64,000 bases of DNA from Paracoccus sp. S3-43. GTDB lineage: Bacteria; Pseudomonadota; Alphaproteobacteria; Rhodobacterales; Rhodobacteraceae. The notes beneath the pieces are model-generated. The model worked only from the letters and a program-made list of their open reading frames with translations. It was not told the DNA's origin and did no database searches. Below, in pieces: positions 54,382-61,305 of this stretch (within the stretch, counting starts at the first letter, position 1; each line of letters starts with the position of its first letter). The stretch covers positions 1,840,001 through 1,904,000 of the forward strand of contig NZ_CP119082.1 in NCBI RefSeq assembly GCF_029027965.1. Direction: 5' to 3'. Both the position numbers and the translations under genes were made by a program.

Positions 54382-56439
54382 ATGGACACGATGATCGAAT
54401 TGCCAGCCATGCGCCGGTCGGCGGAGCTTGCGCCGAACACGGCCGACGCCGACAGCCGCACCGTCGAGGTGGTCTGGTCGGCAGGCGCGCGCGTCCGCCG
54501 CGCCACCTTCTTCGGCGAGCCCTATGACGAGGAGCTGAGCCTCGACCCGGACCATGTCCGGCTCGACCGGCTGAACGCGGGCGCGCCGTTCCTGAAGGTG
54601 CACGAACTCGACACGCTGGATGCGGTGATCGGCTCGGTCGTGCCGGGCTCGGCGCGGATCGAGAACGGCCGGGGCATCGCCTTGGTGCGCATCTCCGAGC
54701 GCGCCGATGTCGAGCCGATCTGGCGCGACATCCAGGCCGGGCACATCCGTGCGGTCTCCATCGGCTACCAGGTCCACCGCTTCGAGGTCTCGAAACCCGA
54801 GGCCGCCCGCGAACTCTGGCGCGCGGTGGACTGGACCCCGTTCGAGGTCTCCGCCGTCGCGGTCGGGGCTGACCCCGCCGCTGGCTTCCGCGCCCAGCAC
54901 CCCCTTCACGACTGCGTCCTCCACCGCCGGGACGCCCCTTCCACTACGAAAGGACCGATCCCGATGACGGACAAGACCCAGACCCCGGCGAGCGACGCCG
55001 CAACTCCCGCCACCACCCAGCCGACCGCGCCGGTCGAAACCGAGGACACCCCCATGACCGAGCCGAATGCGGCTGCGCCCGACCCGAAGGTCGCCGCCAG
55101 CGAGACCCGCAGCCAGCCGAAGACGCAGGCCGCTCCCGCGCCCGACACCGAAGCCGTCGCGACCCGCGCACGCGAGGCCGAGCGTGACCGCGTCTCCACC
55201 ATCTACGATCTGGCCGGGCGGCTGAACCTCGAGCGCGGCTTTGCCGAGGATCTGGTCAAGCGCGGCGTCAGCGTCGACGAATCCCGCCGCCTGATCCTCG
55301 ATCAGGTCGCGGCTAAGTCCGACGAGACCCGGACCTTCCCGCATGTCTCCGTCCCGCTCGGCGGTAGGGACGAGCGCATCACCCGCCGTGACGCGGTGGC
55401 GAATGCGCTGCTGCACCGCTACAGCCCGACGCTGTTCCAGCTGGAGGACGCCGCCCGGCAGTATCGTGGCATGACGCTGCTGGAACTGGCCCGCGAAAGC
55501 CTCGGCAATGCCGGAGTCAACACGCGGGGCCTGTCGCGCGACGAGGTGGCGACGCGGGCGCTGCACTCGACCTCTGACTTCCCCGAGATCCTGTCGGCGG
55601 TCACCAACAAGACCCTGCGTCAGGCCTACGAGGCCTATCCGCGCACCTTCATGCTGTTCTGCCGCCAGGTGCTCGCCACCGACTTCAAGGCGATGCACCG
55701 GGTCCAGCTCGGCGAGGCGCCGCAACTGCTGGAAGTGGGCGAGAGCGGCGAGTTCAAGCGCGGGACGCTCGGCGAGAGCAAGGAGAGCTACAAGGTCAAG
55801 ACCTATGGCCGGGTGGTCGCGATCACCCGTCAGACGCTGATCAACGACGATCTCGACGCCTTCACCCGGATCCCGGCGATGTATGGCAACTCCATCGCGC
55901 AGCTGGAGTCGGATGTGGTCTGGGGGATCATCACTTCGAACCCGGCGATGGCCGACGGCAACGCGCTGTTCCACACCACCCACAAGAACCTCGCCGGGAC
56001 CGGGGCGGCGCTCGATGTCGGCAGCGTCGGTGCGGCCCGCGCCGCCATGGCCAAGCAGACCGGCCTCGACAAGAAGACGGTGCTGAACGTCCGCCCGGCC
56101 TTCCTGATCGTCCCCGCCTCGCTGGAACTGAAGGCCGAGCAGCTGGTCGCCCAGAACCTCGTACCCGCCGCGACGTCCAGCGTGGTGCCGCAGTCGATCC
56201 GCACCCTCGCGCCGATCAGCGAGCCGCGCCTCGACGCGGCCAGCGAGACCGCCTGGTATCTGGCGGCCAGCCCGAACCAGATCGACACCATCGAGTACGC
56301 CTATCTCGAGGGCCAGCAGGGTGCCTACATCGAGACCCGCAACGGCTTCGATGTCGACGGCGTCGAGATCAAGTGCCGCCTCGACTTCGGCGCCAAGGCC
56401 ATCGACTGGCGCGGTCTCTACAAGAACCCGGGCGCGTAA
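54382..56439 (+). CDS. fused prohead protease and major capsid protein
   Basis: 685 residues in one frame. Residues about 1-180 form a prohead protease (LKVHELDTLDAVIGSV with the His, AVSIGYQVHRFEV with the Ser). A low-complexity Pro/Thr/Ala linker (about 190-260) follows, then a scaffold-like helix region, and from about 330 the major capsid domain with RVVAITRQTLINDDLDAFTRIP and NALFHTTHKNLAG, of the Mu gpT kind. In most phages these are two genes. After cleavage the protease should free the capsid subunit. Internal ATGs in the linker could also make capsid separately. Confidence 0.88.
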   Translation: MDTMIELPAMRRSAELAPNTADADSRTVEVVWSAGARVRRATFFGEPYDEELSLDPDHVRLDRLNAGAPFLKVHELDTLDAVIGSVVPGSARIENGRGIALVRISERADVEPIWRDIQAGHIRAVSIGYQVHRFEVSKPEAARELWRAVDWTPFEVSAVAVGADPAAGFRAQHPLHDCVLHRRDAPSTTKGPIPMTDKTQTPASDAATPATTQPTAPVETEDTPMTEPNAAAPDPKVAASETRSQPKTQAAPAPDTEAVATRAREAERDRVSTIYDLAGRLNLERGFAEDLVKRGVSVDESRRLILDQVAAKSDETRTFPHVSVPLGGRDERITRRDAVANALLHRYSPTLFQLEDAARQYRGMTLLELARESLGNAGVNTRGLSRDEVATRALHSTSDFPEILSAVTNKTLRQAYEAYPRTFMLFCRQVLATDFKAMHRVQLGEAPQLLEVGESGEFKRGTLGESKESYKVKTYGRVVAITRQTLINDDLDAFTRIPAMYGNSIAQLESDVVWGIITSNPAMADGNALFHTTHKNLAGTGAALDVGSVGAARAAMAKQTGLDKKTVLNVRPAFLIVPASLELKAEQLVAQNLVPAATSSVVPQSIRTLAPISEPRLDAASETAWYLAASPNQIDTIEYAYLEGQQGAYIETRNGFDVDGVEIKCRLDFGAKAIDWRGLYKNPGA

Positions 56440-56516
56440 CCCGCACCCCATGCTGAACCCTGACATGCGGGCGGTCCTGACGGGCCGCCCGTCGTCTTTC
56501 CACGAGGATCCTCCCC

Positions 56517-56852
56517 ATGAAAAACTATGTCCAGCCCGGCAACACCATCACCCTGACCGCGCCCTATGCCGTCGCCTCCGGCGATGGCCTGCTCGTCGGC
56601 TCCATCTTCGGCATCGCCGCAGGCGCCGCCGCTCTCGGCGATCCCGTCGAGACCGCGCTCACCGGCGTCTTCGACATCACCAAGGTCGGCTCCCAGGCAT
56701 GGACCGTCGGCGCCAAGGTCTATTGGGACGACACCAACAAGCGCTGCACGACCGTGGCAACTGACAACACTCTCATCGGCGTGGCCGTCGAGGCGGTGGC
56801 CAGCGGCGCGGGCGACACCATCGGCCGGGTGCGCCTGAACGCGATGTTCTGA
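56517..56852 (+). CDS. DUF2190 capsid decoration protein
   Basis: 111 residues: YVQPGNTITLTAPYAVASGDGLLVGSIFGIA, then VGAKVYWDDTNKRCT, and IGVAVEAVASGAGDTIGRVRL. This is the DUF2190 family, thought to be the cement or decoration protein on the capsid shell. It lies between capsid and joiner genes, and the stop overlaps the next start by one base. Confidence 0.85.
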   Translation: MKNYVQPGNTITLTAPYAVASGDGLLVGSIFGIAAGAAALGDPVETALTGVFDITKVGSQAWTVGAKVYWDDTNKRCTTVATDNTLIGVAVEAVASGAGDTIGRVRLNAMF

Positions 56853-57163
56853 TGAGCGCCTTCGCCGCCGCCGTGGGCGCGCTCTTCGCCGATCCCAATA
56901 TCGGCCGGGACGCGGTGTATATCGCCGACGGCGGCGCGCCCGTGCTGGTGCGCGTCGTCGCCCGGCGCGCGGATGTCATCTCCGACTTCGGCGACGCGCG
57001 ACTCTGGTCCGAGACCACGCGGATCGACCTGCGCGTCACCGAGGTGGCGACCCCGCATCCCGGCGACCGGATCGAGATCGACGGCGATGCCTTCCTCATT
57101 CAGGGCGAGCCCGTCCGTGACCGGGAGCGGCTGGTCTGGACCGTCGATCTGAGGCCCGCGTGA
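56852..57163 (+). CDS. head-tail joining protein (FII/gp10-like)
   Basis: 103 residues, rich in beta strands (AVYIADGGAPVLVRVVARRADV, HPGDRIEIDGDAFLIQGEPVRD), resembling the Gifsy-2/lambda FII connector family. It should sit between head and tail. Its stop overlaps the next GTG (GTGA). Family call by position and pattern. Confidence 0.65.
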   Translation: MSAFAAAVGALFADPNIGRDAVYIADGGAPVLVRVVARRADVISDFGDARLWSETTRIDLRVTEVATPHPGDRIEIDGDAFLIQGEPVRDRERLVWTVDLRPA

Positions 57164-57789
57164 TACTGAAGCTCGACATTGATCCCGACATCGTCGCGAT
57201 GATGGCGGCGGAGGTGGCGGCGGGCGAACGCGCGGTGACGGCCGCCATGCGCGAGGCCGGGACCGGGCTGAAGACCGCTTGGCGGCTACAGATCACCGGC
57301 GCCGGGCTCGGCACACGGCTGGCGAACTCGATCCGGAGCCAGAACTTCCCGAGGTCGGGCGAGAGCCTGGACGCGGCAGCGCTGGTCTGGTCGAAGGCGC
57401 CCGTCATCGTCGGCGCACACGACAGGGGGCCGCTGATCCGCTCCAAGGACGGGTTCTGGCTGGCGATCCCGCTGCCTGCGGCGGGCAAGTCATTGCGCGG
57501 CGGCCGGATCACGCCCGGCGAGTGGGAACGGCGACGCGGACTCCGCCTGCGCTTCGTCTACCGCCGCCGGGGCCCAAGCCTGCTGGTGGCGGAGGGACGG
57601 CTGAACACAAAGGGTCAGGCGGTCGTGTCACGCTCGAAGACCGGGCGCGGAAAGGTCACCGCGCCGATCTTCCTGCTGGTGCTGCAGGTGAAGCTGCCGA
57701 AGCGGCTGGACCTGGCGCGGGATGCGGAGCGCGCAGTGGACGGTGTGCCGGGGCTGATCGTGGCGAGCTGGGTGGAGCAGAGGTTCTGA
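57160..57789 (+). CDS. DUF6441 phage protein (head-tail region)
   Basis: 209 residues from a GTG overlapping the joiner stop. A helical start (DIVAMMAAEVAAGERAVTAAMREAGTGLKTAWRLQITG) and a beta-rich, basic middle follow. It fits the DUF6441 family, which lies at the tail-completion position in related prophages. After it, the late operon is broken by a metal-resistance insertion. Confidence 0.7.
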   Translation: MILKLDIDPDIVAMMAAEVAAGERAVTAAMREAGTGLKTAWRLQITGAGLGTRLANSIRSQNFPRSGESLDAAALVWSKAPVIVGAHDRGPLIRSKDGFWLAIPLPAAGKSLRGGRITPGEWERRRGLRLRFVYRRRGPSLLVAEGRLNTKGQAVVSRSKTGRGKVTAPIFLLVLQVKLPKRLDLARDAERAVDGVPGLIVASWVEQRF

Positions 57790-57858
57790 AGATGACTGCT
57801 GTGGCGGGCCTTGCGCTTATTCGACGATGTCCGCGAAGGCCGCTTCGAACTGATAGCA

Positions 57859-58713
57859 TCAAGTTGTCTTCAGATCAGCCCGCGCGTCGCGGATAATCGA
57901 CCAGGACGAATGCAGGAATAGTCCCGCAATCCCGAACGCGACGATCAGGTCGGGCCATGCGCTGCCCAGCCACGCGACGAGGGCTGCGGCCACAACCACG
58001 GCCGCATTGCCGATCGCGTCGTTGCGCGAAAAGAGCCAGACGGCCCGCATGTTCGCGTCACCCTTGCGAAACCGCAGCAGCGGCAGGACCGCGAGGACGT
58101 TGACCACGAGAGCGATGAGACCGAATAGCCCCATGAGACCGGCGTCCGGCGTCGTCTGGGTAAAGGCGCGCCAGATCGTCGTCCCAAGAACCCCAAGGCC
58201 CAGAACGCCAAGGAAGATGCCTTGGATCAGGGCGGATCGCGCCCGCCAGACAATGCTCCAACCGATTGCCAGAAGGCCCAGAAAGGTGATGAGGCCGTCG
58301 CCAATGAAATCGAGCGCGTCGGCCTTCACGGCCTGCGATCCGGAAATGAAGCCGCCGATCATCTCCGCAATGCCATACCCGACGTTGAGAATTACCACGA
58401 TCCAGAGCGCGCGCCGATAGGCCGGGTCTTGGTAAGCTGCGCCCTCCTGCGCTTCGTCGTCGCCCGCTTCGATGCGATCGAACCCGTAGCCGGTCGCGGC
58501 CACGGCCCGTTCGATCTCGGACAGCCGCGCTTCGGGGACGTTCAACGTCAAGATGTGGGTGGCGGAGGAGACCTTTACTGCCTCCGGCGCCACGCCCGCC
58601 GACTGCGCGGCCCGCTCGATCTGGGCGGCATCCTTGGCGCAATCCATTCCGGAGACGCGGTAGCGGAAAGATGCGACATCTGCGGTCGGTTCGGCGCCTT
58701 GGGCATTGGCCAT
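57859..58713 (-). CDS. cation diffusion facilitator with HMA-like N-terminus
   Basis: 284 residues from the ATG at 58713. An N-terminal heavy-metal-associated-like domain (FRYRVSGMDCAKDAAQIERAAQS) has only one Cys where the classic motif has two. Then come six membrane helices of a cation efflux protein, with DALDFIGDGLITFLGLLAIGW and FSRNDAIGNAAVVVAAAL as metal-site helices (Asp pairs). It should export zinc, cadmium or cobalt. It lies inside the phage late operon, reads against it, and is divergent from an ArsR-type repressor. It is not a phage structural gene. Confidence 0.85.
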   Translation of the reverse strand: MANAQGAEPTADVASFRYRVSGMDCAKDAAQIERAAQSAGVAPEAVKVSSATHILTLNVPEARLSEIERAVAATGYGFDRIEAGDDEAQEGAAYQDPAYRRALWIVVILNVGYGIAEMIGGFISGSQAVKADALDFIGDGLITFLGLLAIGWSIVWRARSALIQGIFLGVLGLGVLGTTIWRAFTQTTPDAGLMGLFGLIALVVNVLAVLPLLRFRKGDANMRAVWLFSRNDAIGNAAVVVAAALVAWLGSAWPDLIVAFGIAGLFLHSSWSIIRDARADLKTT

Positions 58714-58736
58714 GCTTGCATTGGTCCTGCTATCTT

Positions 58737-58753
58737 GATGTGCGAAACACATC
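58737..58753. promoter_or_regulatory. candidate ArsR operator
   Basis: GATGTG, a 5-nt spacer and CACATC form a perfect 6-bp inverted repeat in the 53-nt gap between the efflux and repressor genes, where an ArsR/SmtB dimer would control both. Confidence 0.5.
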
Positions 58754-58766
58754 AGCGGAGAATGAT

Positions 58767-59153
58767 ATGGAACAAATCGCCGCGGACCGCAATGCCGTCG
58801 CGACGGCCACCGAGCGGCGGGCGAAGTTCTTTCGCGGCATCGCGGACCAGAGCCGGTTGGCGATCCTGGATGCTCTGTGCGCCGGGCCGCTGGTCGTTCA
58901 CGAGATCGTCGGGCGCACGGCCCTGACACAACCCAACGTCTCGAACCACCTTCGATGTCTGTCGGAGTGTGGCCTCGTAACCAGCATGCGCGATGGTCGT
59001 TTCGTGCGCTATCGGATTAGCAGCCCCCGGATTGCGGATCTTCTGCACGATGTGGAGGCTCTGCTCGACGCGGTGGCTACAGGCGTCGAAGCTTGTCGCA
59101 ATTATGAGCCTGACGAGGATGAGTTCCACCGCTGTCCCGCGTCACGACCTTAG
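58767..59153 (+). CDS. ArsR/SmtB family metal-responsive repressor
   Basis: 128 residues from the ATG at 58767 with GCGGAG upstream. The winged helix is clear: KFFRGIADQSRLAILDALCAGPLVVHEIVGRTALTQPNVSNHLRCLSECGLV. Cysteines in LDALCAG, LRCLSEC and the C-terminal tail (EACRNYEP, HRCPA) could bind metal. It represses the divergent efflux gene until metal arrives. The pair forms a complete small resistance module inserted into the phage tail genes. Confidence 0.88.
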   Translation: MEQIAADRNAVATATERRAKFFRGIADQSRLAILDALCAGPLVVHEIVGRTALTQPNVSNHLRCLSECGLVTSMRDGRFVRYRISSPRIADLLHDVEALLDAVATGVEACRNYEPDEDEFHRCPASRP

Positions 59154-59243
59154 CACATTGGCGCCGTCCGTGAATGCTGCTGCATTGGTCCGACTGGGCT
59201 TGAGGCGTATTCTTTCCGCAGTCGCCAATCGTGGTCCATCTCC

Positions 59244-59663
59244 ATGCTCAGCCCTCGTGAAACCATCCTCACCGCGCTGCACGCGCGGCTTTCGGCGTTG
59301 CCCGCCACCGCCCTGCGCGGCGAGGTTCTGCCCGAGCGCGTCCCGGCCGAGGGCCTGCTGATCCTGCGCGACGGCGAGCCGGGGGAGCCGGAGGTCACGC
59401 TCTCCCCGCTCGCCTACCACTACCAGCACCGGGCCGAGATCGAAGCGGTCGTGCAGGGCGCCGACCGTGACGCCGTCTTCGACACGCTCTGCGCCAGCGT
59501 GGGCGCGGCGCTCGCTGCCGACCGCACGCTGGGCGGGCTCTGCGACTGGGTCGAGGCAGAAGCGCCGCGCCCGGTCGATCTGCCGGTCGAGGGCGCGGCC
59601 AGTCTGAAGGCGGCCGTGATCCCTGTGGTGCTGCACTATTACACGGCCGACCCGCTGGCCTGA
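59244..59663 (+). CDS. tail completion/terminator-like phage protein
   Basis: 139 residues, mixed alpha-beta: MLSPRETILTALHARLSALPA, VLPERVPAEGLLILRDGEPGEPE, then YHYQHRAEIEAVVQGADRDAVFDTL and VIPVVLHYYTADPLA. This resembles lambda gpU-type tail terminators, the expected function at this place before the tail tube. It resumes the phage late order after the metal insertion. The 90 nt before it may carry a relict promoter. Confidence 0.6.
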   Translation: MLSPRETILTALHARLSALPATALRGEVLPERVPAEGLLILRDGEPGEPEVTLSPLAYHYQHRAEIEAVVQGADRDAVFDTLCASVGAALAADRTLGGLCDWVEAEAPRPVDLPVEGAASLKAAVIPVVLHYYTADPLA

Positions 59664-59687
59664 CCCCGACAACCCGAGGAGAACACC

Positions 59688-60629
59688 ATGGCACGAGCCC
59701 AGGGGGCGCGGGCGCTGATGGCGCTTGCGTTCGAGACGACCTATGGAACGCCGCCCGCCAGCGGCTTCACCCGCATGCCCTTCGCCAGCACCTCGCTCGG
59801 GGCGGAGCAGCCGCTGCTGAACTCGGAGCTTCTCGGCTACGGCCGCGATCCGTTGGCGCCGATCAAGGACGCGGTGACGGCCGATGGCGACGTCGTCGTG
59901 CCTCTCGACGCCGAAGCCTTCGGGTTCTGGCTGAAGGCCGCGTTCGGTGCGCCGACAACCACGGGCGTGGAAGCGCCGTACACCCACGAGTTCCAGTCAG
60001 GGTCCTGGACGCTGCCCAGCATGTCGATCGAGACCGGCATGCCCGAGGTCCCGCGCTATGCGATGTATTCCGGCTGCGTGCTCGACCAGATCACCTGGCA
60101 GATGCAGCGCTCGGGCCTGCTGACGGCAACCGCGCGGCTGGTTGCGCAGGGCGAGACGGTGGGCACGACGACGAGCGCCGGAACACCGGCCGCGCTGGAG
60201 CTGAAGCGCTTCGGCCATTTCAACGGGGCGATCACGCGCAATGGCTCAGCCCTCGGCAACGTGGTCTCGGCCGAGATCACCTACGCCAACAACCTCGACC
60301 GGATCGAGACGATCCGGAGCGACGGGCGCATCGACGGGGCGGACCCGTCCATCGCGGCGCTCACGGGTCGGATCGAGGTGCGGTTCGCCGACCAGACGCT
60401 GGTGACGCAAGCGATCAACGGCGAGGCCTGCGAGATGGAGTTCGCCTACGTCCTGCCCTCGGGCGAGAGCTTCACCTTTACTGTGCATGCCGTCTACCTG
60501 CCGCGCCCGCGCATCGAGATTTCGGGGCCGCAGGGCGTGCAGGCGACCTTCGACTGGCAGGCGGCGCGCGACAGCGTGGTCGGCCGGATGTGCACCGCCA
60601 CCCTCGTGAACGACGTGGAGAGTTACTGA
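59688..60629 (+). CDS. phage tail tube protein
   Basis: 313 residues with a GAGGAG site. The start RALMALAFETTYGTPPASGFTRMPF and the end ISGPQGVQATFDWQAARD, plus long beta-rich segments between, match the tail tube family of lambda-like siphophages. It polymerises around the tape measure. The last base of its stop is the first base of the chaperone ATG. Confidence 0.85.
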   Translation: MARAQGARALMALAFETTYGTPPASGFTRMPFASTSLGAEQPLLNSELLGYGRDPLAPIKDAVTADGDVVVPLDAEAFGFWLKAAFGAPTTTGVEAPYTHEFQSGSWTLPSMSIETGMPEVPRYAMYSGCVLDQITWQMQRSGLLTATARLVAQGETVGTTTSAGTPAALELKRFGHFNGAITRNGSALGNVVSAEITYANNLDRIETIRSDGRIDGADPSIAALTGRIEVRFADQTLVTQAINGEACEMEFAYVLPSGESFTFTVHAVYLPRPRIEISGPQGVQATFDWQAARDSVVGRMCTATLVNDVESY

Positions 60630-61066
60630 TGCTCACGCTCGACCTGACCAACGCGCCGCGCTGGCATGACCTCTCGCCCGGCGTGCGGGTGCAGCTGCGC
60701 CCGCTGACCACGGCGTTGATGGTGGCGACACGCAGCGACCCGGCCGTCGAGGCCGTTCCGGAAGAAGCCTCGGACGAGGAGCGCGCCGTCGCCTTCGCCA
60801 AAGCGCTGGCGCGGCGGGCGGTGCTCGCCTGGGAGGGCATCGGCGACGCGGACGGCAAGCCCATCGACCCGAGCCCGGAGGCCATCGACGCGCTGCTCGA
60901 TGTCTGGCCGATCTTCGAGGCATTCCAGCTGACCTATGTCTCGAAGGGCCTGCTGCTGGAACAGGAAAAAAACGCCTCCGCGCTCTCGCCGACTGGTCCT
61001 TCGGCGGGGGCGATCGCTACTGCGAAGCCTGCGCGCAAACCTGCCCGGACTGCCCGGCGCGGCTGA
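60629..61066 (+). CDS. tail assembly chaperone, short form (gpG-like)
   Basis: 145 residues. The core (APRWHDLSPGVRVQLRPLTTALMVA, then AFAKALARRAVLAWEGIGD and IFEAFQLTYVSKGLLLEQ) is the usual size of gpG proteins. After the slippery A7C run at 60966-60973 the zero frame continues for 30 residues of Ala/Pro/Arg without conservation. It acts with the longer frameshift product to assemble tails on the tape measure. Confidence 0.8.
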   Translation: MLTLDLTNAPRWHDLSPGVRVQLRPLTTALMVATRSDPAVEAVPEEASDEERAVAFAKALARRAVLAWEGIGDADGKPIDPSPEAIDALLDVWPIFEAFQLTYVSKGLLLEQEKNASALSPTGPSAGAIATAKPARKPARTARRG

Positions 61067-61305
61067 ATCGTCCGGAAACGCCGGAGGGTTGGCAGGTGTG
61101 GGACCTGATCGGTCGCCTCGGCGGCCAGCTGCGCGTGCTGCCGGGCGCAGTGATCGGCTGGGACATGTCGGCGGCGCTGGCGCTCGGCGACGCGCTCGGC
61201 GTGCCGCCGCTCGCCATGGCCGAACTGCTGCCCGTCATCGAAGCGGTGATGGTCGCAAAACTCAACGAACAGATGGATCACTCCCATGGCGGAAAAACGG
61301 GTTAG
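60629..61305 (+). CDS. tail assembly chaperone, -1 frameshift product (gpGT-like)
   Basis: At A AAA AAC (60967-60973, codons GAA AAA AAC) a -1 slip moves translation into a frame open to 61305. The fused product is about 225 residues. Its second part begins RLRALADWSFGGGDRYCEAC, includes four cysteines (CEACAQTCPDCP) that could bind zinc, and ends in a hydrophobic helix region WDMSAALALGDALGVPP. The -1 frame has no own ribosome site, which argues for frameshifting as the only way to express it. Lambda G/GT is the model. Confidence 0.75.
60967..61008 (+). promoter_or_regulatory. programmed -1 ribosomal frameshift signal
   Basis: Heptamer A AAA AAC at 60967-60973 in the correct phase, followed after 11 nt by an 8-bp stem (60985-60992 with 61001-61008, one G-T pair) and 8-nt loop. 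This is the standard layout of a slippery site with stimulatory hairpin. Confidence 0.75.
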
